64,000 nucleotides of DNA from Catenibacterium mitsuokai (GTDB taxonomy: Bacteria > Bacillota_I > Bacilli_A > Erysipelotrichales > Coprobacillaceae): positions 1,605,972 through 1,669,971 of the forward strand of contig NZ_CP102271.1 in the NCBI RefSeq assembly GCF_025148785.1. The letters run 5' to 3'. A program made the translations under genes and the position numbers. The notes beneath the pieces were generated by a model. That model was not told the DNA's origin and ran no database searches. It worked only from the letters and a program-made list of their open reading frames with translations. Shown here piece by piece: positions 42,573 through 51,629 of this stretch. Each line of letters starts with the position of its first letter. Position 1 is the stretch's first letter.

Positions 42573-44630
42573 ATGTTTATGAGAGATTATCATGCGCACG
42601 AAATTGGAAATGTAGCTGTTTTAGGACATTCTGGATGTGGTAAGACAAGTATAGTAGAAACAATGGCTTACCGTGCTGGAGCAATTGGTCAGATTGGTAA
42701 TATCCAAAGTGGTAATACAATTAGTGACTATAGTGCTGAGGAGATTGCACGTCAATCTTCTATTAATTTATCAATCATTCCGATTGAATGGGATAACTGT
42801 AAGATTAATTTAATAGATGTTCCTGGTACTTTTGACTTCGTAGGTGAAACAGAAGCAGCTTTATCTGTTTGTGAATCTGCTTTAATTATTTGTCCAAGTT
42901 ATGCTGGTATTTCAGCAGGTACAAAACAAGCAATGTATAAGGCAAGAGATAAAGGTAAGATCATCTATATTAATGGATTAGACAATCCAAATAGTGATTA
43001 TCCTACAAAGCTTCAGCAGTTAAAAGATACTTATGGTAAGGGTATTGCCCCAATACAGGTACCAATCATGGATAATAACAAGATGATTGGTTATGTCAAT
43101 GTTGCAAAGATGGAAGGACGTATGTTTGAAAATGGTCAGACACATGAGGCCCCTATTCCTGAAGATATGATGGATGAAGTATTACCAATCAAAGCAATGA
43201 TTGATGAAGCCGTAGCGAATACAAGTGATGAATTACTTGAAAAATATTTAGAAGAAGAACCTTTCACAAAAGAAGAGATTTCTAATGCATTAAGACAGGG
43301 TGTAACTGATGGTAGTTTGATTCCTGTACTTTGTGGTACTGATCGTATTGGTATTAGTATTATCTTAAATTCTATGTGTGCTTTCTTTGATTCAGCCAAT
43401 CATCCAAAGAATGCACTTATTGTAAAAGATTTAAAGAAAGACGATGAAAAGATTTTAGAATGTAATGAAGATTCACCTACAAGCTTATTTGTCTTCAAGA
43501 CAATTACTGATCCATTTGTAGGTAAGACTTCTTATTTCAAAGTAACAAGTGGTACTTTATATGCAGGTATGACTCTTTATAATCCAAAAGAAAAAGAAGA
43601 TGAAAAGATTGTGAAGATTTATCAGCCTATGGGTAAAAACTTGATTGAAGTAGATAAACTTCATGCAGGGGAAATTGGTGCATTTACACGTTCAACTACA
43701 TGTCATACAAATGATACATTATGTGATCCACGTTCTCCTATTCTTATTCCTGATACAGAATATTCTAAACCATATTATAAGAAAGCGATTGTACCTCTTG
43801 GTAAGAGCAATGAAGAAAAGATTGCGAATGCGATTAATAGATTACTCGAAGAGGATCCTACTTTAGTTTATGAATATAACGAAGAAACAAAGCAACAATG
43901 CTTATCTGGTATTGGTGATATTCATCTTGATACAGTGCTCAATAAATTAAAAGCAAGATTTAAAGTAGAAGCAAAGTTTGAAGATGTCAAGATTCCTTAT
44001 CGTGAAACAATCAAAAAGGAAGTCACTCAAAGAACAAGATATAAGAAACAGTCTGGTGGTCATGGACAGTTTGGTGAAGTAGAAATTACTTTCAAACCTT
44101 CTCGTGATTATGATAAGCCTTATATTTTTAAGGAAGAAATATTTGGTGGTGCTGTACCTCGTACTTATTTCCCTGCTGTTGAAAAGGGACTTATTGAAAG
44201 TGTGAAAGCAGGATGCTTAGGTGGTTATCCAGTATTAGGTATTGAAGCAACTCTTATTGATGGTGCCTATCATTCTGTTGACTCTTCTGAAATGGCCTTT
44301 AAGACTGCAACATCTATGTGCTTCAAGGAAGCGATGCCTAAAGCAGATCCTGCATTACTTGAACCATATATGAAGATGAAGGTTATTATTGATGATGAGT
44401 TTACAGGTGATATTATGAGTCATTTAAATACATTACGTGCGAGAGTTATCGGTTCTGATGTATTTGAAGATGGATTAATTAAGATTATTGCAGAAGCACC
44501 TATGAGTGAAGTGATGAACTATGCAGTTGATCTTCGTTCTATGACTCAAGGCCAGGGTGTCTTTGAAATGGAATTCCTTGATTATGAATTTGCACCCGCA
44601 AATGTAGTAAAAAAGATTTTAAATAAATAA
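42573..44630 (+). CDS. Elongation factor G-like translational GTPase
   Basis: The 685-residue protein has the EF-G domain set: GTPase (P-loop GHSGCGKTS near residue 18; DVPGTFDF; but the fourth motif reads NGLD rather than NKxD), domain II (VFKTITDPFVGKTSYFKV), domain IV (YKKQSGGHGQFGEVEI, AVEKGLIESVKAG) and domain V (IIAEAPMSEVMNYAVDLRSMTQGQG). It resembles the second EF-G found in many Bacillota, not the main FusA, which normally sits with rpsL-rpsG. Role in translocation or recycling is uncertain. AAGGTGG precedes the ATG at 42573; an in-frame ATG at 42579 is an alternative start. Confidence 0.85.
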   Translation: MFMRDYHAHEIGNVAVLGHSGCGKTSIVETMAYRAGAIGQIGNIQSGNTISDYSAEEIARQSSINLSIIPIEWDNCKINLIDVPGTFDFVGETEAALSVCESALIICPSYAGISAGTKQAMYKARDKGKIIYINGLDNPNSDYPTKLQQLKDTYGKGIAPIQVPIMDNNKMIGYVNVAKMEGRMFENGQTHEAPIPEDMMDEVLPIKAMIDEAVANTSDELLEKYLEEEPFTKEEISNALRQGVTDGSLIPVLCGTDRIGISIILNSMCAFFDSANHPKNALIVKDLKKDDEKILECNEDSPTSLFVFKTITDPFVGKTSYFKVTSGTLYAGMTLYNPKEKEDEKIVKIYQPMGKNLIEVDKLHAGEIGAFTRSTTCHTNDTLCDPRSPILIPDTEYSKPYYKKAIVPLGKSNEEKIANAINRLLEEDPTLVYEYNEETKQQCLSGIGDIHLDTVLNKLKARFKVEAKFEDVKIPYRETIKKEVTQRTRYKKQSGGHGQFGEVEITFKPSRDYDKPYIFKEEIFGGAVPRTYFPAVEKGLIESVKAGCLGGYPVLGIEATLIDGAYHSVDSSEMAFKTATSMCFKEAMPKADPALLEPYMKMKVIIDDEFTGDIMSHLNTLRARVIGSDVFEDGLIKIIAEAPMSEVMNYAVDLRSMTQGQGVFEMEFLDYEFAPANVVKKILNK

Positions 44631-44633
44631 TGA

Positions 44634-44668
44634 AGCGAGGGAGTTCAATTAAAACTCCCCCGCTTTTC
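44634..44668. terminator. Bidirectional terminator after the EF-G-like gene
   Basis: AGCG-GGGAGTT pairs with AACTCCC-CGCT (44634-44664) with one A-C mismatch, followed by TTTTC. Confidence 0.75.
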
Positions 44669-45783
44669 TATTGGAACAATGATTGAAGATTGACTAAATA
44701 GCTTTGTTTATCATCATAGATGATCAATTTGTTTTCTCCTTCATATTCATAGAGTGAAATATCAACACCATTTTTAAATGGTAAAGATAATGGAACATAG
44801 CTATTCTTTTGAATATCATAGAGATAATAATTGACATGCTTATCATAGAAAGAATCTTCATTTTCCTTTGTGATAAGAAGATATTGACTTGTAGAACTTG
44901 CAATTTTTATACGATAATTTTCTTCCTTTATTTCACAACTCTTTCTAGTAACATGATTAATGATTGTATTATCTACTAATTCAAATGCAGACGCAAATTC
45001 AGTAATACCATTCCATTTTTCAACCACCTTCTGCGTTGCACAATCAATCACAATCGTATAATCATCACCATAAGTAATAATATAATCATCACCATAAAAT
45101 GAATGTTCATTTGATAAAGCATACCCACACATATCAGGTACAATCTTTTCTGTCTTATTGACTGTATCATAGATTGTCCAATACTCATTCTGCTTATTAA
45201 TAAGTAGATAACGTCCATGAGGTGATAGGTATGGATTTACAGAACGATGATCAGTGGTTATTGCTTCAATATTTCCTGTCTTCATATTCAAGGCTATGAT
45301 ATCATTCTTTTTTGTACATAAATAAACAGTATTATTGAATATACGATTGACACCATACTCTACATAACCTGAAAAATCATACATGAAAATATCATGATGA
45401 TATTGCACATATCTAAAAGAGAATGGTTTCTTATAAACACCCTTATATGTACGTGGTTTTTGTAGTTTGATTTGATTATGATGCATAAGATAGATATTTT
45501 TTATTTTATCATCCTTAGTATATGTATATCCAAAAGGGGCCTCACCCCATCTGATATCCTTAAAAGCCACATTCTCAACAGGATGAATATCCTCTTTAGA
45601 AAAGTGATTTGTCAGCCATTCTGACATATCAGAATGAAATGCACTGACAGTTATTAAAGAAATACATACAATAACAGTTGTTAAAACCATAGAAAATGAA
45701 TAATGTTTTTTCTTTTGTGTATATGTGATCTTCTTCCAATCTTCTGGCGTATGAATATCATCAAATTCCTTCCATTTATTCAT
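44668..45783 (-). CDS. Putative anti-sigma factor with extracellular beta-propeller-like domain
   Basis: The product of about 371 residues has a short cytosolic N-terminus, one membrane helix (SMVLTTVIVCISLITVSAF, about residues 31-50) and a large external part with repeated short strands and Trp/Tyr/Gly-rich blades, suggesting a beta-propeller-like sensor. It is co-encoded with and overlaps an ECF sigma factor gene, the usual place for its anti-sigma factor. No known anti-sigma zinc motif is visible. The start is uncertain: ATGATG at 45786/45783 both follow GGTGAGG. Confidence 0.62.
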   Translation of the reverse strand: MNKWKEFDDIHTPEDWKKITYTQKKKHYSFSMVLTTVIVCISLITVSAFHSDMSEWLTNHFSKEDIHPVENVAFKDIRWGEAPFGYTYTKDDKIKNIYLMHHNQIKLQKPRTYKGVYKKPFSFRYVQYHHDIFMYDFSGYVEYGVNRIFNNTVYLCTKKNDIIALNMKTGNIEAITTDHRSVNPYLSPHGRYLLINKQNEYWTIYDTVNKTEKIVPDMCGYALSNEHSFYGDDYIITYGDDYTIVIDCATQKVVEKWNGITEFASAFELVDNTIINHVTRKSCEIKEENYRIKIASSTSQYLLITKENEDSFYDKHVNYYLYDIQKNSYVPLSLPFKNGVDISLYEYEGENKLIIYDDKQSYLVNLQSLFQ

Positions 45784-46228
45784 CATCCTCACCCACTTTC
45801 TTCTTTAGTATCTCCCTTCCTCTTTTTAATCTTGATTTCACTGTATTGATATTCATCTTTAATATTTCTGAAATTTCATCTGTTTTATATCCTTCATAGT
45901 AATATAAATAAAGTACATTCTTATAACGCGTTGGCATATCTAATATCACAGGAAGTAATACATAATCCTTCTTCTCATCTTGAATAAGCACATCTTCTAT
46001 ATTAATTGTCTTCTTATAGAAAACACGACGATAATCCTTACATGTATTGATTGTGACACGAATCAGCCAGTGTTTTAGATAATCATGGTCTTCTATCATG
46101 CCGTGCTTATAGAGTTTAATGAAAACTTCTTGAAAACAGTCTTTCGCATCATCACTATTTCTCAAATTCATGATACAAATGCGAGTCACCATATCCCCAT
46201 AGGTATCAATTACATCTTCTATTGTCAT
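45776..46228 (-). CDS. ECF-type RNA polymerase sigma factor
   Basis: The 150-residue protein has sigma region 2 (NSDDAKDCFQEVFIKLYKH) and region 4 (YEGYKTDEISEILKMNINTVKSRLKRGREIL), with no region 3, which defines extracytoplasmic-function sigma factors. It is followed by an overlapping membrane-anchored partner gene that probably holds it inactive. Upstream lies an ECF-style promoter (TGCAACC, 16 bp, CGTAT), so it likely drives its own transcription. GGGAGG precedes the ATG. The inducing signal is unknown. Confidence 0.92.
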   Translation of the reverse strand: MTIEDVIDTYGDMVTRICIMNLRNSDDAKDCFQEVFIKLYKHGMIEDHDYLKHWLIRVTINTCKDYRRVFYKKTINIEDVLIQDEKKDYVLLPVILDMPTRYKNVLYLYYYEGYKTDEISEILKMNINTVKSRLKRGREILKKKVGEDDE

Positions 46229-46252
46229 GATATTTCCCTCCCTTCACTATTA

Positions 46253-46280
46253 ATACGATGATTCCCTCCATTTGGTTGCA
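46253..46280 (-). promoter_or_regulatory. ECF-type autoregulatory promoter
   Basis: On the minus strand TGCAACC (46274-46280) is followed after 16 bp by CGTAT (46253-46257), the AAC/CGT pattern recognised by ECF sigma factors. It reads into the sigma gene. Confidence 0.6.
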
Positions 46281-46342
46281 CATATGTGCTGAATTATTTT
46301 ACTTTAAGGTCTATAATAGAGTCTACAAGGAGGAATGAATGT

Positions 46343-47803
46343 ATGCCATGTACGACATTACTAGTAGGTAAGAATGCATCTTATGATGGTTCTACCTTAA
46401 TCGCAAGAAATGATGATTCACAATCTACAAGATTTACACCAAAGAAACTTGCAGTGATTCATCCAGAACAACAAAATAGAGTTTATGAAACAGTATTATC
46501 TCATTTAAAGATTCAATTACCTGATAATCCAATGAGATATACTGCGATGCCAAATGCCTTAAAAGGTGAAGGTATCTGGGCAGCAAGTGGAATTAATGAA
46601 GCAGAAGTCGCAATGACAGCGACAGAAACAATCACTTCTAATCCTCGTGTATTAGGGGCTGATCCACTTGTAGAATATGATGAAGAAACAAATACACCAG
46701 GCGGTATTGGTGAAGAAGATATTGTCTATCTTGTATTACCTTATATACATAGTGCAAGAGAAGGTGTATTAAGACTTGGTTCACTGCTAGAAAAGTATGG
46801 AACATATGAAATGAACGGAATTGCCTTCTCTGATCATGATGAAATCTGGTGGTTAGAAACTATTGGTGGTCATCATTGGATTGCAAGAAGAGTACCAGAT
46901 GATGCTTATGTTGTAATGCCTAACCAGTTAGGTATTGATACATTTGATTTAAAGGATGCTTTTACTACTCAAGAAAATCATTTATGTAGTGATGATTTAA
47001 AGGAATTTATTGAAAAGAATCATTTATGTTTAAATCTAGATGATTCATTTAATGCACGTTATGCATTTGGTTCACATGATGATTCAGATCATGTCTATAA
47101 CACACCACGTGATTGGTTTATTAGACGTTATTTAAATCCACATACTTATAAATGGGATGGAGAAAATGCAGACTTTACACCATTTTCTGATGATATTCCT
47201 TGGACTATGGTACCTGAAAGAAAGATTACTGTAGAAGATGTAAAATATGCATTATCAACGCATTTCCAGAATACGCCTTATGATCCATATATTACGCGTG
47301 GAGATTTATCTAATAAAGGTGCATTACGTCCTGTAGGAATCAATAGAAATGACTTCTTATCTGTATTACAGGTAAGACAGGGCCAGGAACCTATTGAATG
47401 GTTTACATTTGGTTCAAATGTATTTAATACACTTGTTCCATTATATATTCATATTGATACTGTACCTGAATATTACAGCAATACAACTGCTGAAGTATCT
47501 ACTGATAACTTCTATTGGGCCAATAGACTTATAGGTGCTATGGCTGATGCATGTGATAAACAGTCAGCCATCCATATTGAACGTTATCAAAGAGTGGTAC
47601 AATCTCATTCACATCATATTATTCATACATATGATGAACTAATTGAAAAAGAAACAGATGAAGCAAGAAAAACAGAATTAAGACATGAAGCCAATCAAAA
47701 GGCAGCTGATATGTTGAAGAAGGAAACTTCAAAAACATTACATCTTGTCTTAGATGAATTAAGCTTTACTATGAAGAATAAATTTGCCCGTTCTGATGCA
47801 TAA
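46343..47803 (+). CDS. C69-family dipeptidase (PepD type)
   Basis: The 486-residue enzyme is a dipeptidase of the N-terminal-nucleophile fold: MPCTTLLVGKNASYDGSTL places the catalytic cysteine at residue 3, exposed after removal of the first two residues, and IARNDDSQ follows. Other family blocks are AMTATETITSN and GIGEEDIVYLVLPY. I chose the ATG at 46343 because AAGGAGG lies 9 bases upstream; the frame extends further without one. A TATAAT box lies at 46312-46317. It faces away from the ECF sigma gene. Substrates are various dipeptides, released inside the cell. Confidence 0.92.
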   Translation: MPCTTLLVGKNASYDGSTLIARNDDSQSTRFTPKKLAVIHPEQQNRVYETVLSHLKIQLPDNPMRYTAMPNALKGEGIWAASGINEAEVAMTATETITSNPRVLGADPLVEYDEETNTPGGIGEEDIVYLVLPYIHSAREGVLRLGSLLEKYGTYEMNGIAFSDHDEIWWLETIGGHHWIARRVPDDAYVVMPNQLGIDTFDLKDAFTTQENHLCSDDLKEFIEKNHLCLNLDDSFNARYAFGSHDDSDHVYNTPRDWFIRRYLNPHTYKWDGENADFTPFSDDIPWTMVPERKITVEDVKYALSTHFQNTPYDPYITRGDLSNKGALRPVGINRNDFLSVLQVRQGQEPIEWFTFGSNVFNTLVPLYIHIDTVPEYYSNTTAEVSTDNFYWANRLIGAMADACDKQSAIHIERYQRVVQSHSHHIIHTYDELIEKETDEARKTELRHEANQKAADMLKKETSKTLHLVLDELSFTMKNKFARSDA

Positions 47804-47805
47804 GA

Positions 47806-47828
47806 AAAGAAGCCTCGGCTTCTTTTTT
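47806..47828. terminator. Bidirectional terminator after the dipeptidase
   Basis: AAGAAGCC (47807-47814) pairs with GGCTTCTT (47817-47824), with T- and A-rich flanks between convergent genes. Confidence 0.85.
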
Positions 47829-48301
47829 TAGTTATTTGAGGCTGAACACTTTTCAGCATCTATTGCAAGTACAACAAGTAATGCATATAGTGCATCCTGG
47901 CTATTATGAACATCAATGACATAGACATCTGTAAAATGAAATAGTTCTTTTGATATAGTCGCAATTTCATGATAAGAATCGCTTATAGTGTAATTCCAGT
48001 TCATAAAATCTCCATCAATAGACCAGTCGTTAAATTCTAGGACATATTTAGGAAATAGGAAACTGAGTTTCTTCTGGAATGAACCGATATAATGATCATC
48101 TATGTAGATACTAAATCTTGGCATGAATGTCAATATTTCTTCTTTAATGGTTGCTAGACAATGACCTGATGGGTTATATACATCTAATTTATGACCCCAT
48201 GAAAGACGACTGCTTACTGTATAGACAACCTGATCATATTCATCATAGATATCATAACTATCCATCAAACTAAAGATCTTTTGTTTTAATATAAGTTTCA
48301 T
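47828..48301 (-). CDS. LURP-one-related (LOR) family protein
   Basis: The protein of about 157 residues shows the LOR/DUF567-type beta-barrel pattern: KLILKQKIFSLMDSYDIYDE, then SSRLSWGHKLDVYNPSGHCL, a tubby-like fold of unknown bacterial function, possibly phospholipid binding. The ATG at 48301 (MKLILK) fits the ribosome site GAGG better than the one at 48310. The gene lies 14 bases after the toprim gene and convergent to the dipeptidase. Confidence 0.72.
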   Translation of the reverse strand: MKLILKQKIFSLMDSYDIYDEYDQVVYTVSSRLSWGHKLDVYNPSGHCLATIKEEILTFMPRFSIYIDDHYIGSFQKKLSFLFPKYVLEFNDWSIDGDFMNWNYTISDSYHEIATISKELFHFTDVYVIDVHNSQDALYALLVVLAIDAEKCSASNN

Positions 48302-48315
48302 ATATCTCATCCTCT

Positions 48316-49233
48316 CTAGAATATAATTATATCATTTTCTTTTTGCTTAATACCATAAACAAGATAATCATTCCAATCTTTATGCCTATAAGGATAGGCT
48401 ACATCTATTTTGATATAGGGATAGTTCTTATTTAAAATATCAACGATTGTATGAACTGCCCCTCTTCCTGCTTGATCATTGTCTAATCTTAATAGGACTC
48501 TTTCTATTGGTTGATGTTCTATATGATAAAAGAGTGCACGATAATGAGAGACAGAATTCAATGATAGATAATCATAATTATTAAAATCGTTAGTTAAAGT
48601 CATTAGAGACATCATATCAATAATAGATTCAGTCACAATTAACTGCGACGTGTTATGCGATATATAAAAACAATGGTTATAATCATTTCCTACCTGCTCA
48701 CGCATATAACGATTATTTATCACACTTCCCCTTTTACTTATGAATACTGGTTGACTTCCTTTATAAGATACAAAGACAAGATTATGATGCACTGATTCCT
48801 GATAGAGATAATCATGATTAATAAAGTAATCAATAATATTGAGACTAATGCCTCTTTCATATAAATAGTAATAGACCTTCTTATTATTAATATCTTTACG
48901 TGGTAAAACAAGTTTTCTCTCTTGTCTTTTAATCTTTTTAAATTCATGATGAGGATTCTCATACATTCTCATTTCCAGATAAAGAATCGTATAGATAAAA
49001 GAATGAAATTCTGGACTCTTTTCTAACCCCAATGTCTGGCATAACGTAATCGTGTCTCCCCCAAATCCTTTTGAATACCAATAGAATCTATTGATATTTA
49101 CTCTGATTTTTAATGAATCATGTTCCTCAAGATGATAGTAATTAGAACTCTCATAAACAAGAGTAAAGCCTAAATCTTCTATAAGAGAAAGCATACTATA
49201 TTTCTTCACATGTTCTATACGACTTTTTTTCAT
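48316..49233 (-). CDS. Toprim/DUF3991 primase-like protein
   Basis: The 305-residue protein carries a DUF3991-type segment (YYYLYERGISLNIIDYF) and a toprim domain with the acidic sites E in LIVTESIIDMMSL and the D-x-D in VLLRLDNDQAGRG. The N-terminus (KKSRIEHVKKYSMLSLIEDL, YYHLEEHDSLKI, FYWYSKGFGGDTI) is like the zinc-binding part of DnaG but without clear cysteines. Relatives are usually on plasmids, phages and integrative elements, yet no other such genes are near. The ATG at 49233 follows GAGGAGG. It forms a short operon with the LOR gene. Confidence 0.8.
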   Translation of the reverse strand: MKKSRIEHVKKYSMLSLIEDLGFTLVYESSNYYHLEEHDSLKIRVNINRFYWYSKGFGGDTITLCQTLGLEKSPEFHSFIYTILYLEMRMYENPHHEFKKIKRQERKLVLPRKDINNKKVYYYLYERGISLNIIDYFINHDYLYQESVHHNLVFVSYKGSQPVFISKRGSVINNRYMREQVGNDYNHCFYISHNTSQLIVTESIIDMMSLMTLTNDFNNYDYLSLNSVSHYRALFYHIEHQPIERVLLRLDNDQAGRGAVHTIVDILNKNYPYIKIDVAYPYRHKDWNDYLVYGIKQKENDIIIF

Positions 49234-49283
49234 TAAGTGATCCTCCTCTATATAATATATTCCATATAATTTAGGAGAAATCA

Positions 49284-49310
49284 CAAAAAAACAGTGGAAT
49301 ATCCACTGTT
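49284..49310 (-). terminator. Terminator of the sodium-dependent transporter gene
   Basis: A perfect 9-bp stem (49290-49298 with 49302-49310) is followed on the minus strand by TTTTTTT. Confidence 0.87.
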
Positions 49311-50668
49311 TACATCAAACTGCTGATAAATACGAATATGACCGCAATAGGTAATATAATTGTAAGATAACCCTGCATCCAGTTCTGAATCTTAGGACCA
49401 TCCCCCATATTGGCTTCTGTTTGATAATTCTTGAATCCCCACCCTAGGCGAGATGTACAGAATAATAAATAAACAAGAGACCCAAGTGGTAAGAGAAGAT
49501 TACTTACGATAAAGTCTTCTAGATCTAATATTGTTGAACCACTGCCAAGAGGCTGCAAGAAGTCAAGGACATTAAATCCTAAAGCACAAGGTAATGAGAA
49601 TACAGTAATAAGAATCAAATTAATGATTACTGATTTCTTTCTTGTGATGTTCCATAGTTCCATTGTGCAGGCAATAATATTTTCAAATACTGCAATGACT
49701 GTAGATAATGATGCGAAAGCCATAAATATGAAGAATAGAGCACCCCAGATTCTACCTCCTGTCATTGATAAAAAGACATTAGGTAAAGTAATAAAAATCA
49801 GACTAGGACCGCTGTCAGGATTTACTCCAAATGAGAAACATGCTGGAAAGATGATAAGACCTGCCACAATAGCAACAAATGTATCTAACACCGCAACATT
49901 CACTGCTTCCCCTAAAAGAGTTTTATCTTTCTTTAAATAGCTACCGAATATCGCCATTGAACCAATACCGATACTTAAAGTAAAGAAAGACTGGTTCATT
50001 GCCGCTACAATCACATTTAATAAGCCAATATGTTTGATCTTATTAAAGTCTGGATATAAATAGAATTTAACACCTGCCATCGCATTATCAAGTGTCAAAC
50101 CATGTACTGCAAGAACTACAATGAGTCCAAGTAAGCCAATCATCATGACTTTTGTAATTCTTTCTACACCGTTCTGTAATCCCATTGAACATATTAACAT
50201 ACCAATAACAACAACTAATACCATCCAGAATACATTCTGAGATGGACTAGATAATACATTTTGGAAAACGGATGCAACCTGAGATGTTTTGACTCCTGTA
50301 AATCCACCAGTCAAGAACTTATAGAAATAGTTCAACATCCATCCTGATACTGTAGTATAGTAGATCATTAAACAGAAGTTACCTAATAATCCTACATAAC
50401 CATGTAAATGCCACTTCTGCCCTGGTTTTTCTAAAGCCTGATAAGCTTTAACTGGACTTTTTGCACTTGCACGTCCCACAGAGAATTCCATGCTTAGAAT
50501 TGGAACACCAATAAGAAGCAAGAAAATCAAATAGAAGAAGACAAAGATTCCTCCACCATTTTGTCCTACAACATAAGGGAATCTCCATACATTTCCAATA
50601 CCAATAGCACATCCTGCAGAAAGAAGCAGGAAGCCTATCCTTGATTTAAATTGTTCACGTTCTTTCAT
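49310..50668 (-). CDS. Sodium-dependent neurotransmitter:sodium symporter family transporter
   Basis: The 452-residue membrane protein of the LeuT fold opens with the NSS signature: SAGCAIGIGNVWRFPYVVGQNGGG, where unwound helix 1 binds Na+ and substrate (shown here in parts: AIGIGNVWRFPY and GQNGGG). About 11 helices follow, with QSFFTLSIGIGSMAIFGSY in helix 6. Bacterial members carry amino acids; the precise substrate cannot be read. It is monocistronic with a strong terminator. Confidence 0.9.
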   Translation of the reverse strand: MKEREQFKSRIGFLLLSAGCAIGIGNVWRFPYVVGQNGGGIFVFFYLIFLLLIGVPILSMEFSVGRASAKSPVKAYQALEKPGQKWHLHGYVGLLGNFCLMIYYTTVSGWMLNYFYKFLTGGFTGVKTSQVASVFQNVLSSPSQNVFWMVLVVVIGMLICSMGLQNGVERITKVMMIGLLGLIVVLAVHGLTLDNAMAGVKFYLYPDFNKIKHIGLLNVIVAAMNQSFFTLSIGIGSMAIFGSYLKKDKTLLGEAVNVAVLDTFVAIVAGLIIFPACFSFGVNPDSGPSLIFITLPNVFLSMTGGRIWGALFFIFMAFASLSTVIAVFENIIACTMELWNITRKKSVIINLILITVFSLPCALGFNVLDFLQPLGSGSTILDLEDFIVSNLLLPLGSLVYLLFCTSRLGWGFKNYQTEANMGDGPKIQNWMQGYLTIILPIAVIFVFISSLM

Positions 50669-50713
50669 AATTTCACCCTTCTTTTAAACATACCGCCTTA
50701 TAATAACATATAC

Positions 50714-50746
50714 AAAAAAATATGGAAATATTTCACTCCCATATTT
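50714..50746 (-). terminator. Terminator after the Gx transporter gene
   Basis: A 7-bp AATATGG/CCATATT stem with a loop of about 14 bases is followed on the minus strand by TTTTTTT. Confidence 0.6.
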
Positions 50747-51270
50747 TACCCAATAATATGCCTTTTTATTTTAATATATATAATTTGTGCAATTATTCCT
50801 ACCACCGTACCTGATACAATCCCAAGTAATATTAAATATGGAAGATAATAGACAAAGGCAGAGGTAGAAAAGAAGACAAAGGCAACAAGTAACTGCCCTA
50901 TATTATGAGATACGCCTCCTACTATAGAGACAACGATATTTGAGAAGAGATGTGTCTTTACCATCAATGCCATAATACCAATAGAAAGAAATCCTCCAGA
51001 TAAGCTATAAAGCATCATATAAGGATTTGTGAATGTGATTCCTATAATAAAGATACGAAGCAATGCGACACCCAATGCATATTTAAATCCAAAGCATAAA
51101 AGAATTGTCAAAGACACAATATTAGCTAAGCCGAGTTTTGCGCCAGGGATTCCTAAATAAATAGGAAACAACATTTCTATATAATTCAATATGATGGATA
51201 TAGTACAGAATATTGCAAGAAAGCATAATTGTCTGACTTTAGTATGCTTGATCATCTTGTTGTTTTTCAT
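50746..51270 (-). CDS. Gx transporter family membrane protein
   Basis: The 174-residue protein has five to six helices and the family segment IYLGIPGAKLGLANIVSLTIL with VGGVSHNIGQLLVA, as in Gx transporters (older name: heptaprenyl diphosphate synthase component I-like). The function is not established; members are often encoded beside NusG-II-domain and Rnf/ApbE genes. It overlaps the NusG-II gene by 32 bases and lies next to ApbE. A role serving the Rnf complex is inferred. Confidence 0.8.
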   Translation of the reverse strand: MKNNKMIKHTKVRQLCFLAIFCTISIILNYIEMLFPIYLGIPGAKLGLANIVSLTILLCFGFKYALGVALLRIFIIGITFTNPYMMLYSLSGGFLSIGIMALMVKTHLFSNIVVSIVGGVSHNIGQLLVAFVFFSTSAFVYYLPYLILLGIVSGTVVGIIAQIIYIKIKRHIIG

Positions 51271-51592
51271 CTCCTGACACCACCTCTACAATGAGTTTAT
51301 GAGGAAGACAGATGATACTCTGCCCCTTTTTATTAATAGCCCCCTGCTTGATACATAAATGATCTGGACAGGTGGCTGAAATCATTCTTATTTTATGATT
51401 TTCTATTTTTAATGTATTCTCTTTATTAATATGTATCGTCTGGTTTTTATTGAGATCATAATAGCCATAAACTTCTTTGTTTAAAGTGATTTTAATCATA
51501 TTACTCTTGGACTGAGGACGAAGAAGAAAACCAGCAGCAGCTATAATCAATAAAATAGCCAATACATAAATATCATATTTTCTGTTTTTCAT
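51239..51592 (-). CDS. NusG domain II-containing membrane-anchored protein
   Basis: The 117-residue protein has an N-terminal membrane helix (VLAILLIIAAAGFLL) and an external NusG-II beta domain with the family motif CPDHLCIKQG (C-x3-H-x-C...G), then CLPHKLIVEV. The function is unknown, but the family associates with ApbE and Rnf genes. AAGGAG precedes the ATG. It is divergent from apbE, with only 37 bases between the two start codons. Confidence 0.85.
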   Translation of the reverse strand: MKNRKYDIYVLAILLIIAAAGFLLRPQSKSNMIKITLNKEVYGYYDLNKNQTIHINKENTLKIENHKIRMISATCPDHLCIKQGAINKKGQSIICLPHKLIVEVVSGDEKQQDDQAY

Positions 51593-51629
51593 TATTTACT
51601 CCTTGTATAATAGAATAAGGAGGTACTTT
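51593..51629. promoter_or_regulatory. 37-bp divergent start region, NusG-II protein and apbE
   Basis: TATAAT (plus strand) lies just 11 bases before the AAGGAGG of apbE, and TATTAT on the minus strand overlaps it. Both genes' core promoters must reach into each other's coding ends or share this gap. Confidence 0.45.
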
